64,000 bases of DNA from Burkholderia latens (GTDB lineage Bacteria; Pseudomonadota; Gammaproteobacteria; Burkholderiales; Burkholderiaceae), in the NCBI RefSeq assembly GCF_001718795.1, contig NZ_CP013435.1, positions 2,976,001-3,040,000 of the forward strand. The letters are read 5' to 3'. Below are positions 1-8,864 of this stretch, piece by piece. The translations under genes were made by a program, and so were the position numbers. Numbering within the stretch: position 1 is the stretch's first letter; the number at the start of each line of letters is the position of its first letter. The notes beneath the pieces were generated by a model, which saw only the letters and a list, made by a program, of their open reading frames with translations, was not told where the DNA came from and did no database searches.

Positions 1-30
1 CGCGTGCGCGATGATCAGGATCCCGGCCAT
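1..30 (-). CDS. PTS sugar transporter IIA component, N-terminal 10 codons only
   Basis: The reverse strand opens an ATG at base 30 behind a GGGAG ribosome site and reads MAGILIIAHA before leaving the window. That start matches the first beta strand of mannose-family EIIA proteins, which carry the phosphohistidine in the segment IIAHA. A PTS IIA gene next to gshB is a known Burkholderia arrangement. With ten residues this is a call from motif plus neighbourhood, not from a domain. Confidence 0.5.
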   Translation of the reverse strand, partial: MAGILIIAHA

Positions 31-185
31 GTCAGCGTGCTCCCGCCCGCGGCTGGCGGGCCGACGCCCCGCGGCGGGGCAACGAGCATAGCGAGTGAGG
101 GAAGCGTTTCATGTTCAGCCTTGCAACGGTTTCGGCCCGACCGCCGGGCCTTCGGCGCGCTGGTCGCGGCACCGGGCAAGCGGGC

Positions 186-191
186 ATTGTA
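186..191 (-). promoter_or_regulatory. Putative -10 box for the PTS IIA gene
   Basis: TACAAT on the reverse strand lies about 155 bases before the ATG at base 30. No good -35 box is seen at 17 bases. The same CTACAAT motif precedes several other genes here (gshA, mlaE, birA, the LysR gene at 36.3 kb). Confidence 0.3.
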
Positions 192-261
192 GCAGGCCGA
201 TCGAACCGCTCCGGCGACGGGGGACCTGCGCGGCCGCCGCCGGGCTTGCGCGCGAAACGGG

Positions 262-1218
262 CTACGCGGCCGCCCGCTCCAGCGCGTCGATGAACATTGC
301 GGCGACGTCGAAGCCCGTCTGCTCCATGATCTCGCGGAAGCAGGTCGGGCTCGTCACGTTCACCTCGGTCAGCCAGTCGCCGATCGCGTCGAGCCCGACC
401 AGCAGCAGCCCGCGCGCGGCCAGCACCGGCCCGAGCGTCTCGGCGATCTCGCGGTCGCGCGGCGTCAGCGGCTGCGCGACGCCGAGCCCGCCCGCGGCCA
501 GATTGCCGCGCACCTCGCTACCCTGCGGAATCCGCGCGAGCGAATACGGAACCGCCTCGCCCGCAATCAGCAGGATCCGCTTGTCGCCGGCGGTAATCTC
601 GGGAATGAACTTCTGAATCATCAGCGAGCGCGTGCCGTCATGGCCGAGCATCTCGATGATCGCGCCGAGATTCATCCCGTCGGCCTTCACGCGGAACACG
701 CCCATCCCGCCCATCCCGTCGAGCGGCTTCACGATCACGTCGCCATGCTCCGCGTGGAATGCGCGCAAACGCGCGGCGTCGCGGGTCACGAGCGTCGGCG
801 CGACGAACTGCGAGAACTCGCCGATCGCGAGCTTCTCCGAGTGATCGCGGATCGACTGGGGTTTGTTGAACACGCGCGTGCCCGCACGCTCGGCCAGCTC
901 GAGCATCCACGTGGCCGTCACGTATTCCATGTCGAACGGCGGATCCTTGCGCATCAGCACCGCGCCGAACGACGTCAGCCGGCGCGATTCGTGCGCGCCC
1001 GCCTCGTACCACGGGTAGCGGTGCAGGTCGGCAGTGTCGCCGACGATCGTCACGCGCTGCACGTCCGCCTCGACGCCCGAGCCCGTCCACGCGAGCTGGT
1101 GCGGCTGGCATGTGTAGATCGCATGCCCGCGCCGCGCGGCCTCCGCCATCATCGCGTAGGTCGAATCCTTGTAGATCTTGAAGCGCTCGAGCGGGTCGGC
1201 GATAAAGAGAATGTCCAT
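262..1218 (-). CDS. gshB: Glutathione synthase
   Basis: ATP-grasp ligase of 318 residues that joins gamma-glutamylcysteine to glycine in the cytoplasm, the second step of glutathione synthesis. The protein begins MDILFIADPLERF, has the glycine-rich ATP loop KPLDGMGGMGVF in the middle, and ends with the metal-binding EVNVTSPTCFREI, all in the usual order and at the usual length for proteobacterial GshB. It lies 25 bases downstream of gshA on the same strand, so the two are almost certainly one transcript, giving both enzymes of the pathway together. No oddities were seen. Confidence 0.97.
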   Translation of the reverse strand: MDILFIADPLERFKIYKDSTYAMMAEAARRGHAIYTCQPHQLAWTGSGVEADVQRVTIVGDTADLHRYPWYEAGAHESRRLTSFGAVLMRKDPPFDMEYVTATWMLELAERAGTRVFNKPQSIRDHSEKLAIGEFSQFVAPTLVTRDAARLRAFHAEHGDVIVKPLDGMGGMGVFRVKADGMNLGAIIEMLGHDGTRSLMIQKFIPEITAGDKRILLIAGEAVPYSLARIPQGSEVRGNLAAGGLGVAQPLTPRDREIAETLGPVLAARGLLLVGLDAIGDWLTEVNVTSPTCFREIMEQTGFDVAAMFIDALERAAA

Positions 1219-1243
1219 GCGGGTCCTGTACGTAGCGAAGCCG

Positions 1244-2533
1244 TTACACCTGGATGGCTTCGGGATCGGTCTTTTCCAGTTCGATCGACGACGCGATCAG
1301 CGACAGGCGCGCGACGACGCCGTACATGTAGAAACGGTTCGGCGGCGCAGCGCCCGGCTTCGCGCCGGCATCCGGCAATGCGGTGTGCTCGAAGCCGAGC
1401 GGCACGTAGTGCATGCCCGGCGCGTTCAGGTTCTGGTCGCGCTCGCGGCCGCCGTGGGTGCGGTAGAAACCGCCCACCACGTAGCGGTCGATCATGTACA
1501 CGACCGGCTCCGCAACTTCGTCGCCGACGCGCTCGAACGTATACACGCCTTCCTGCACGATCACGTCGCGCACCGCAAGCCCGGCCTTCGACTCGGCCAT
1601 CTGCGCACGCTCGGCCTTCGACATGCGGCCGATCTCGGCCGCGTCGTGCACGGTCATCACGCCGCGCCCGGCGGTGCCCGCGTCGGCCTTCACGACGACG
1701 TACGGCTTTTCGCTGATACCGTATTCGCGGTATTTGCGCGCGATCTTCTTCAGCACGCCGTCGATCGCGTCGGCGAGCGCCTGCTCGCCTTCATGCGCCT
1801 GCCAGTCGACCCCTTCGACGTGCGCGAAATACGGATTCACCATCCACGGATCGACGCCGACCATCTTCGCGAACTTCTTCGCGACGTCGTCATAGCAGGA
1901 GAAGTGCGTCGACTTGCGGCGCACGGCCCAGCCCGCGTGCAGCGGCGGCAGCAGGTACTGCTCGTGCAGGTTTTCGAGCACGGCCGGGATCCCGGCCGAC
2001 AGGTCGTTGTTCAGCAGGATCGAGCACGGATCGAAATTCTTCAGGCCGAGGCGGCGCTGCGAACGCTCGAGCGGCTCGAGCACGATCTTCTGGCCGTCGG
2101 CGAGCGTGATCGGCGTGATGTCGGTGATGCTCGAATCGAGCGAGCCGAAGCGCACGTTCAGGCCGGCCTGACGCATGATCGTCGCGAGCCGCGCGACGTT
2201 TTCCAGGTAGAACGCGTTGCGGGTCGGCAACTCGGGAATCACGAGCAGGTTCTTCGCGTCCGGGCAGATCTTCTCGATCGCGGCCATCGCGGCCTGCACG
2301 GCGAGCGGCAGCACTTCGGACGGCAGATTATTGAATGCGCCGGGAAACAGGTTCGCGTCGACGGGCGCCAGCTTGAAGCCGGCGTTGCGCAGGTCCACCG
2401 AACAATAGAACGGCGGCGTGTGTTCCTGCCATTCGAGCCTGAACCAGCGTTCGATCGCAGGCGTCGCGTCGAGGATCTTCTGCTCGAGTTCGAGCAGCGG
2501 ACCGTTCAACGCGGTAACGAGGTGGGGAACCAT
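1244..2533 (-). CDS. gshA: Glutamate--cysteine ligase, proteobacterial ATP-grasp-like type
   Basis: First and rate-limiting step of glutathione synthesis: ATP-dependent joining of glutamate and cysteine. The 429-residue protein belongs to the shorter GshA type found in beta-proteobacteria, not the 518-residue E. coli type. Characteristic stretches are VIPELPTRNAFYLENVARL near residue 100 and the nucleotide loop VVKADAGTAGRGVM near residue 280. The ATG at 2533 is about 28 bases below a TACAAT box, so a short leader is expected. It is followed closely by gshB. No truncation or frameshift was seen. Confidence 0.95.
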   Translation of the reverse strand: MVPHLVTALNGPLLELEQKILDATPAIERWFRLEWQEHTPPFYCSVDLRNAGFKLAPVDANLFPGAFNNLPSEVLPLAVQAAMAAIEKICPDAKNLLVIPELPTRNAFYLENVARLATIMRQAGLNVRFGSLDSSITDITPITLADGQKIVLEPLERSQRRLGLKNFDPCSILLNNDLSAGIPAVLENLHEQYLLPPLHAGWAVRRKSTHFSCYDDVAKKFAKMVGVDPWMVNPYFAHVEGVDWQAHEGEQALADAIDGVLKKIARKYREYGISEKPYVVVKADAGTAGRGVMTVHDAAEIGRMSKAERAQMAESKAGLAVRDVIVQEGVYTFERVGDEVAEPVVYMIDRYVVGGFYRTHGGRERDQNLNAPGMHYVPLGFEHTALPDAGAKPGAAPPNRFYMYGVVARLSLIASSIELEKTDPEAIQV

Positions 2534-2560
2534 GAATCACTCGCGAGCGGGAGAATGAAG

Positions 2561-2566
2561 ATTGTA
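2561..2566 (-). promoter_or_regulatory. Putative -10 box for gshA-gshB
   Basis: TACAAT on the reverse strand, preceded by CTC, is 28 bases before the gshA ATG. The -35 region is not recognisable. Confidence rests on the match and the short distance to the start codon. Confidence 0.4.
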
Positions 2567-2683
2567 GAGCAATTGCCCTGCCCATTTGGGGATTGTTCCC
2601 GGCTTCACAAGGATATGGAGGAAGTTTTCGGCTATTGACCCGATAGAGTGAAGGGTCATCCGCTCCGGCAGCACGCAGCAGGA

Positions 2684-2710
2684 GAAAAAAAGCCCGCCGG
2701 GTGGGCGGGC
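2684..2710 (-). terminator. Rho-independent terminator of glnK-amtB
   Basis: Reading the reverse strand, a 7-bp GC stem (GCCCGCC paired with GGCGGGC, loop of four) is followed by seven T residues. It lies about 65 bases past the amtB stop codon, which is the expected place. Confidence 0.9.
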
Positions 2711-2775
2711 CGAAGTCGCTGCGCTCATTCGGGGCGGGCGCCGTCTGCGCGGCGGCCCGCGTTCAATCTCATGAC

Positions 2776-4284
2776 TTATTCGACATGCTCGCCGTGCAGG
2801 ATCACGTCGAGACCTTCGCGCTCTTCCTCTTCGGTCACGCGCAGGCCGATCGTCAGGTCGATCAGCTTCAGCAGCACGAAGCTCAGCACGCCGCTGTAGA
2901 CCAGCGTGATCAGCACGCCCTTCGCTTGCAGCATGAGGCTGCCGTCGGCGCCGCCGATGTCCTTGACCGCGAACACGCCGGTCAGCAGTGCGCCGAGAAT
3001 CCCGCCCACGCCGTGCACGCCGAACGCATCGAGCGAATCGTCGTAGCCGAGCTTCGACTTGAGCCACGTCGCCGACCAGAAGCAGATCACGCCCGCCGCG
3101 ACACCGATCACGAGCGCGCCCGCCACACCGACGAAGCCGGCTGCCGGCGTGATCGCCACGAGACCGGCGACCGCGCCCGACACGATGCCGAGCACCGACG
3201 GCTTGCCCTTGGCGATCCACTCGGCAAACATCCAGCCGAGCGCCGCGCACGCCGTCGCGACTTGCGTCGTCAGCATCGCGAAGCCGGCACGGCCGTCGGC
3301 CGCCACCGCGGAACCCGCGTTGAAACCGAACCAGCCGACCCACAGCATCGAGCCGCCGATCATCGTCAGCACCAGGTTGTGCGGCGCCATCGATTCACGA
3401 CCGTAGCCGACGCGCTTGCCGAGCACCAGGCACGACATCAGGCCCGCGATACCGGCGTTGATGTGCACGACCGTGCCGCCCGCGAAGTCGAGCACACCGT
3501 CTGCCGACAGCCAGCCGGTCGGCTCCCACACCATGTGCGCGATCGGCACATAGACGATCAGCGACCAGAGCGTCATGAACACGAGCATCGCCGAGAACTT
3601 CATCCGGTCGGCGAACGCGCCGCAGATCAGCGCCGGCGTGATGATCGCGAACGTCATCTGGTAGACGAAGTAGACCGACTCGGGGATCGTCGTCGCGAGG
3701 TGGCTGACGGTCAGCGTGGTCGCCTTGTCGCCCTTGATGTAGTTCATGCCGTGCAGGAACACGCGCGACAGGCCGCCGATGAAGCCGTTGCCCGGCGTGA
3801 ACGCGAGGCTGTAGCCGATCACCGTCCACAGCACCGTGATCAGCGCGGTGATCGCGAAGCTCTGCATCACCGTCGCGAGCACGTTCTTCTTGCGGACCAT
3901 GCCCGCATAGAACAGCGCGAGGCCGGGGACGGTCATGAACAGCACGAGCGCGGTGGACGTGAGCATCCACGCGGTGTCGCCGGCACTGATCTTCGACGAG
4001 TCGACGGAGAACGGCGCGGTCGGGGCCGCAGGTGCGGCAGGCGCGGATGCGGCGGCGGCGGCCGATGCGTCCGCGGCGCCCGAAGCGGGTGCGGCGGCGG
4101 CGGTTGCCGATGCGTCGGTGGCGGCAGGCGCCGAAGCAGCCGGCGCGGATGCCGTTGCGTCGGAAGCCGTTGCAGCGGGCGCGGACGCGGCCGCGGCGGA
4201 AGCCGCGTCGTCGGCGAGCGCGGGGCCAACGCCGGCCGCGATCAGCGAGCCGGTCATCAGCAGGGACATCAGAAGTTTGCGCAT
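2776..4284 (-). CDS. amtB: Ammonium transporter AmtB with signal peptide and long Ala-rich segment
   Basis: Inner-membrane ammonia channel of 502 residues. A cleavable signal peptide (to about residue 25, ALA-DD) is followed by roughly 70 residues made mostly of Ala, Ser, Pro and Asp. The eleven-helix Amt core starts near SKISAGDTAWML. The twin pore histidines are visible in GGTVVHINAG and FGVHGVGGILG. It follows glnK by 29 bases, so the PII protein that gates the channel is co-expressed from the sigma-54 promoter upstream. The Ala-rich spacer is absent from E. coli AmtB but not unusual in Burkholderia. Confidence 0.97.
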   Translation of the reverse strand: MRKLLMSLLMTGSLIAAGVGPALADDAASAAAASAPAATASDATASAPAASAPAATDASATAAAAPASGAADASAAAAASAPAAPAAPTAPFSVDSSKISAGDTAWMLTSTALVLFMTVPGLALFYAGMVRKKNVLATVMQSFAITALITVLWTVIGYSLAFTPGNGFIGGLSRVFLHGMNYIKGDKATTLTVSHLATTIPESVYFVYQMTFAIITPALICGAFADRMKFSAMLVFMTLWSLIVYVPIAHMVWEPTGWLSADGVLDFAGGTVVHINAGIAGLMSCLVLGKRVGYGRESMAPHNLVLTMIGGSMLWVGWFGFNAGSAVAADGRAGFAMLTTQVATACAALGWMFAEWIAKGKPSVLGIVSGAVAGLVAITPAAGFVGVAGALVIGVAAGVICFWSATWLKSKLGYDDSLDAFGVHGVGGILGALLTGVFAVKDIGGADGSLMLQAKGVLITLVYSGVLSFVLLKLIDLTIGLRVTEEEEREGLDVILHGEHVE

Positions 4285-4313
4285 CTCAGGTTTCCTCTTG
4301 TCGCTTGTCTTTG

Positions 4314-5008
<695 letters not shown>

Positions 5009-5260
5009 ATGAAGCAACCCAGCGATGTTTTCAACGATCTGCAGTCGCGCGTCAGCGACCTGCTGAAAAACTCGCCGGCGAAGGATGTCGAGCGCAATGT
5101 GAAGGCCATGCTGTCGCAAGGCTTCTCGAAGCTCGATCTCGTCACGCGCGAGGAGTTCGACACGCAGGCACAGGTGCTCGCCCGCACCCGCGTGCGTCTC
5201 GAGGAGCTCGAGAAGCGCGTCGCCGAACTCGAGCAGCGACTCGCCGCATCCCAGGCCTGA
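5009..5260 (+). CDS. ubiK: Ubiquinone biosynthesis accessory factor UbiK (BMFP-domain protein)
   Basis: Small cytoplasmic protein of 83 residues that assists ubiquinone assembly, probably by binding UbiJ and membranes. It begins MKQPSDVFNDLQSRVSDLL and ends in a coiled coil with heptads (VRLEELEKRVAELEQRLA). That layout, an amphipathic helix and then a trimerising coiled coil, is that of the BMFP/YqiC family. The ATG at 5009 has GGAAGGGA upstream; in-frame codons before it run through the T-rich leader and add nothing family-like. The gene stands alone, 250 bases before comM. Confidence 0.92.
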   Translation: MKQPSDVFNDLQSRVSDLLKNSPAKDVERNVKAMLSQGFSKLDLVTREEFDTQAQVLARTRVRLEELEKRVAELEQRLAASQA

Positions 5261-5284
5261 CGCCTCACCCGACCTGACGGTCCG

Positions 5285-5313
5285 GGCGCGGGCCGCCCCG
5301 TGCGGCCCGCGCC
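5285..5313 (+). terminator. Strong stem-loop after ubiK without a T-run
   Basis: A perfect 12-bp GC stem (GGCGCGGGCCGC and its complement) encloses the loop CCCGT, 25 bases past the ubiK stop. There is no T tract, so intrinsic termination would be weak. It may stabilise the 3' end or act with Rho. Confidence 0.5.
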
Positions 5314-5356
5314 TGCCACGCGGATGTCGGCAAGCCATGCGGCAGGCCGCTCCGTC

Positions 5357-5416
5357 GTTCCTCGCAGTCCCCCGTTCTTCGCTGTTCGTCGTTCTTCGCT
5401 GTACCTCGTTCTTTCC
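5357..5416. repeat. 17-bp imperfect tandem repeat, about 3.5 copies
   Basis: Units begin at 5357, 5374, 5391 and 5408 (partial). The clearest two are GTTCTTCGCTGTTCGTC and GTTCTTCGCTGTACCTC. The array lies in the leader of comM, about 100 bases before its start codon. Confidence 0.7.
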
Positions 5417-5511
5417 CGCGCCACGCCGGCACGCGCGCACCGATTCCTCCGATTCCCGTGGCATGCGGCCCCCCGTCGTGCCCGACCGATTCCATTTGCA
5501 GGAGCCTCGCC

Positions 5512-7170
5512 ATGTCGCTTGCTGTGGTGCGCAGTCGCGCGCCGGCGGCCGGCCGCGCGCCGGACGTCACCGTCGAAGTCCATCTCGCCAACGGGTTGCC
5601 GTCGTTCTCGATCGTCGGCCTGCCCGATCTCGAAGTCCGCGAAAGCCGCGAGCGCGTGCGCGCCGCGCTGCAGAACTGCGGATTCGACTTCCCGGTCAGG
5701 CGCATCACCGTCAATCTGGCGCCGGCCGACCTGCCGAAGGAGTCGGGCCGCTTCGACCTGCCGATTGCGCTCGGCATCCTCGCGGCGAATGGCCAGATCC
5801 CGGCCGATGCGCTGGCCGGGCGCGAATTCGCGGGCGAGCTGTCGCTGACCGGCGCGCTGCGGCCGATGCGCGGCGCGTTCGCGATGGCGTGCGGTGCGGC
5901 GCGCGATTGGCGCGCGAGTGAAGGCGCGGATGGCTTCGGCCCGAACCTGGATTCCGGCGCGCGTCTTGGTGCCGATAGCGGCCTCGCGGCGGGTCTTCCT
6001 GGCACCTCCGATTGCTGCGCAGCCGCCAGCGCGACGGCCCGGTCCCGTCCACCCGAGCTCTACCTGCCGCTCGACAGTGCGGCCGAGGCCGCGCTCGTGC
6101 CCGGCGTCACCGTGTTTGGCGCATCCGACTTGCCCGCGTTGTGCGCGCACCTCGCCGGTGCGCCGGACGCGCGCCTCGTGCCGGTTGCCGCACCGTGCGT
6201 CGACGGCGTGCCGGCGCCCGCCGCTCCCGATCTCGCGGACGTCGTCGGACAGCGCGGCGCACGGCGCGCGCTCGAAGTAGCCGCGGCAGGCGGCCACCAC
6301 ATGCTGATGGTCGGGCCGCCCGGCGCCGGCAAGTCGATGCTCGCCGCGCGGCTGCCCGGCCTGCTGCCGCCGCTGACGGACGACGAAGCGCTCACGTCGG
6401 CCGCGCTGCTTTCCGCGAGCCGGCTCGGCTTCTCGCCCGCGCAGTGGCGCCGGCGGCCGTTCCGCGCCCCCCATCATTCGTCGAGCGCGGCCGCGCTGGT
6501 CGGGGGCCGTAATCCGCCGCAGCCGGGCGAGATCACGCTCGCGCACCTCGGCGTGCTGTTCCTCGACGAGTTGCCCGAGTTCGACCGCCACGTGCTCGAA
6601 ATGCTGCGCGAGCCGCTGGAAGCGGGCCGCATCACGATCTCTCGCGCAGCGCAGCAGGCCGACTTCCCGGCCGCATGCCAGTTGATCGCCGCGATGAACC
6701 CGTGCCCGTGCGGATGGCACGGCGACCCTTCCGGGCGCTGCCGCTGCACGCCGGACGCCGCCGCGCGCTACCTGCGCAAGCTGTCCGGGCCGCTGCTGGA
6801 CCGGATCGACATCCAGATCGACTTGCCCGCGCTGTCGCCGGCCGAACTCGCGTCGCGCGCGACGGCCCCCGGCGAGCCGAGCGCCGCGGTCGCCGCGCGG
6901 GTCGCGCACGCGCGGGCGCTGCAGCTCGAGCGTCAGGGCAAGACGAATCACATGCTGAGCGGCCGTGAAACCGACGACCTGTGCCGGCCGACCGACGACG
7001 GCGAGCGACTGCTGCGCGAGGCCGGCGAGCGGTTCGGCTGGTCGGCGCGCGCGTATTTCCGCGTGCTGAAGGTCGCACGGACGGTCGCCGATCTGGCCGG
7101 CGACCCGATGCCGACAGCCGCGCAGATCGCCGAAGCGATCCGCTACCGGCGGGCGCTCACCGCACTGTGA
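5512..7170 (+). CDS. comM: YifB/ComM family Mg-chelatase-like AAA+ ATPase
   Basis: Hexameric helicase of 552 residues that promotes branch migration during natural transformation. It has an N-terminal Lon-protease-like domain (residues 1 to about 215, with VRRITVNLAPADLPKESG), an AAA+ core with Walker A GPPGAGKS near residue 268 and Walker B VLFLDELPEF, then the zinc-like cysteine cluster MNPCPCGWHGDPSGRCRC and a C-terminal ComM domain. The ATG at 5512 follows AGGAG. It is longer than the usual ~500 residues because of a low-complexity insert of about 50 residues (roughly 131-180) within the N-terminal domain. Confidence 0.95.
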   Translation: MSLAVVRSRAPAAGRAPDVTVEVHLANGLPSFSIVGLPDLEVRESRERVRAALQNCGFDFPVRRITVNLAPADLPKESGRFDLPIALGILAANGQIPADALAGREFAGELSLTGALRPMRGAFAMACGAARDWRASEGADGFGPNLDSGARLGADSGLAAGLPGTSDCCAAASATARSRPPELYLPLDSAAEAALVPGVTVFGASDLPALCAHLAGAPDARLVPVAAPCVDGVPAPAAPDLADVVGQRGARRALEVAAAGGHHMLMVGPPGAGKSMLAARLPGLLPPLTDDEALTSAALLSASRLGFSPAQWRRRPFRAPHHSSSAAALVGGRNPPQPGEITLAHLGVLFLDELPEFDRHVLEMLREPLEAGRITISRAAQQADFPAACQLIAAMNPCPCGWHGDPSGRCRCTPDAAARYLRKLSGPLLDRIDIQIDLPALSPAELASRATAPGEPSAAVAARVAHARALQLERQGKTNHMLSGRETDDLCRPTDDGERLLREAGERFGWSARAYFRVLKVARTVADLAGDPMPTAAQIAEAIRYRRALTAL

Positions 7171-7501
7171 GCGCCCTCGGAGGACAAAATACGGCTGTCA
7201 AGACTTGACTTATGCACAATTTCGCGAATCCGGGGCCGGCGCCGACGTCGCCACGACCGAATTCGCGCAGAATCTCTATCTCTTTGTTTTAATTGACTTT
7301 TATCGAAAGGGCCGGAAGCCGTTAAAAATACCGGAAAGCCGTCCGGCGCGGCTCTGCGGGAGATGAGCCCGACTTTTCAACAAAGTTATCCACATCCGCT
7401 GTGGATAGCCCAAAAATCCCCGCAAAATCCGTCGATTAGCGTCGAAAGCTGCGAACGAACTTTCAGTTGTCACAGCGTGTCGGCACGCGTCACCGGCCCT
7501 G
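7171..7501. other. Intergenic region between convergent comM and a lipoprotein gene
   Basis: No coding potential. The sequence is AT-richer than its flanks and contains a pair of inverted DnaA-box-like 9-mers (separate entry). No T-tailed stem-loop was found for either gene. Confidence 0.5.
7386..7408. promoter_or_regulatory. Pair of inverted DnaA-box-like 9-mers
   Basis: TTATCCACA at 7386-7394 matches the consensus DnaA box, and TGTGGATAG at 7400-7408 is its near-perfect inverse, with five bases between. Two facing boxes are more than chance usually gives, but there is no dnaA or dnaN gene and no AT-rich unwinding region, so an origin is unlikely. Confidence 0.45.
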
Positions 7502-8074
7502 TCAGTCGAGCTTGAACGAGCCGAAAAACTGGTCGAACTGCTCCTGCGCGAGCGGGCCGTCGGCGATCACCACCGCCTGGTACGCGTGCCGGCCGCGTGC
7601 GACGAGCCGCGCGACGATCGTCTTGTGCGCATGGTCGCCGCCGCTGGCCGCGCCCGCGACGCGCAACTCGAGCCCGGCCACCGCGCCGCCCGCCGCAAGC
7701 GGCACCGCCACGGCGGCCGTCTGCGGCGCGCCTTCGAGATTGCGCGACAGCCCCGTGCGCAGAAATTCCAGCGCCGCGCGCCGCGTGTCGTCGCGGTCGT
7801 CCGGCAACGTCAGCGTGCCGACCGCGAACACCGCCCCGTCGACGTGCGCAGCCTGCATCCGCATCGGCATCGACGCGCCGCCGACCGCCACCGGCTGGTC
7901 CTCGACGGTCGGCTTCGCCGGCAGGTCGATCGTATAGCCGGCGTCGTTGTGCAGCGTGCGCCAGTCATACGACGGCGAACACGCGGCAAGCGCCGCGCCC
8001 ACACACGCGAGCGCGGCGAAGTGTCGCAGTAAACGAAAAAGGGGACGCAATGAATCGACGGCTTCCTTCGGCAT
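7502..8074 (-). CDS. Putative lipoprotein of unknown function
   Basis: A 190-residue protein with a hydrophobic export signal ending in the lipobox LAAC (Cys32), so it is expected to be lipidated and held in the outer or inner membrane facing the periplasm. The rest is soluble, mixed alpha/beta in character, with GYTIDLPAKPTVEDQPV near the front and ending QFDQFFGSFKLD. I do not recognise a characterised family. It is divergent from the TlpA-like gene, with about 160 bases between them. The ATG at 8074 leaves a long n-region of 15-20 residues, so a start slightly further in is possible. Confidence 0.75.
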   Translation of the reverse strand: MPKEAVDSLRPLFRLLRHFAALACVGAALAACSPSYDWRTLHNDAGYTIDLPAKPTVEDQPVAVGGASMPMRMQAAHVDGAVFAVGTLTLPDDRDDTRRAALEFLRTGLSRNLEGAPQTAAVAVPLAAGGAVAGLELRVAGAASGGDHAHKTIVARLVARGRHAYQAVVIADGPLAQEQFDQFFGSFKLD

Positions 8075-8164
8075 GGCGGTGACGGGCAGGCAAAACCGCC
8101 ATTATCCGCTGAAGCCGACACCCGAGATGCGCGGGCACCGCCGGTGCGCGCGCCGCATTCGCGC

Positions 8165-8177
8165 TAAAATAGGCGCC
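8165..8177 (+). promoter_or_regulatory. Putative promoter -10 region for the TlpA-like gene
   Basis: TAAAATAGGCGCC lies about 60 bases before the start codon at 8236. The same -10 plus AGGCGCC discriminator recurs at birA (50747). No clear -35 box was seen. Confidence 0.35.
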
Positions 8178-8235
8178 GAATTTCGACGTCCTTTGCATCG
8201 ATCCGCGCGATCGACCGACTCCGAGAGCACCGCAG

Positions 8236-8772
8236 ATGAACACCACGCCTCCCGCCCGGCGCCGCACCGGGCCCGCCCGCTATATCGCCGCAGCCGTCGT
8301 CGTCGCCGCGATCGCCGTCGCCGGCTTCTTCGCGTTCAACGGCAAGTCCACCGTGCCGGACGCCACCTTCACGCTGCTGTCGGGTCAGAAGGTGTCGACG
8401 GCCGGCGACCTGAAAGGCAAGGTCTACCTCGTGAACTTCTGGGCGACGAGCTGCGCGACCTGCATGCAGGAAATGCCGCAGATGGTCGAGACCTATAACC
8501 GCTTCAAAGGCCAGGGGCTCGAATTCGTCGCGGTCGCGATGAATTACGATCCGCCGATGTACGTCGCGAACTACGCGCAGACGCGCCAGTTGCCGTTCAA
8601 GGTCGCGCTGGACGACGGCAGCGTCGCGAAGCAGTTCGGCAACGTGCAACTCACGCCGACGACCTTCGTCGTCGACAAGGACGGCAAGATCCTGAAGCGC
8701 TACGTCGGCGCCCCGCAATTCGCGGAACTCGACGCGCTGCTGAAGAAGGCGCTCGACGGCAACGCGGCCTGA
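8236..8772 (+). CDS. TlpA/ResA-like periplasmic thiol-disulfide oxidoreductase
   Basis: A 178-residue protein with a short cytoplasmic arginine-rich tail, one membrane anchor (about residues 15-35, AAAVVVAAIAVAGFFAF) and a periplasmic thioredoxin-like domain. The active site is WATSCATCMQEMP, a CATC redox pair. The cis-proline region is NVQLTPTTFVVDKDG. Members of this family reduce disulfides during cytochrome c maturation or protect against oxidants; the partner here cannot be told from the neighbours. A good terminator follows the gene. Confidence 0.9.
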   Translation: MNTTPPARRRTGPARYIAAAVVVAAIAVAGFFAFNGKSTVPDATFTLLSGQKVSTAGDLKGKVYLVNFWATSCATCMQEMPQMVETYNRFKGQGLEFVAVAMNYDPPMYVANYAQTRQLPFKVALDDGSVAKQFGNVQLTPTTFVVDKDGKILKRYVGAPQFAELDALLKKALDGNAA

Positions 8773-8834
8773 GCCCCGCGCGCCGTTACCGCCCGACAGA
8801 CTCGCAGCGCGCCAGACGGCGCGCTGCTCCGCAC

Positions 8835-8864
8835 AACGGACCGCACTGCGGTCCGTTCGTTTTT
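8835..8864 (+). terminator. Rho-independent terminator of the TlpA-like gene
   Basis: Palindrome ACGGACCGCA/TGCGGTCCGT followed by TCGTTTTT on the forward strand. The T-run touches the stop codon of the convergent dctD gene. Confidence 0.85.

Noticed and set aside
7386..7408. DnaA boxes as a replication origin
   Set aside because: Only two boxes, no AT-rich unwinding element and no dnaA/dnaN/parAB genes nearby.
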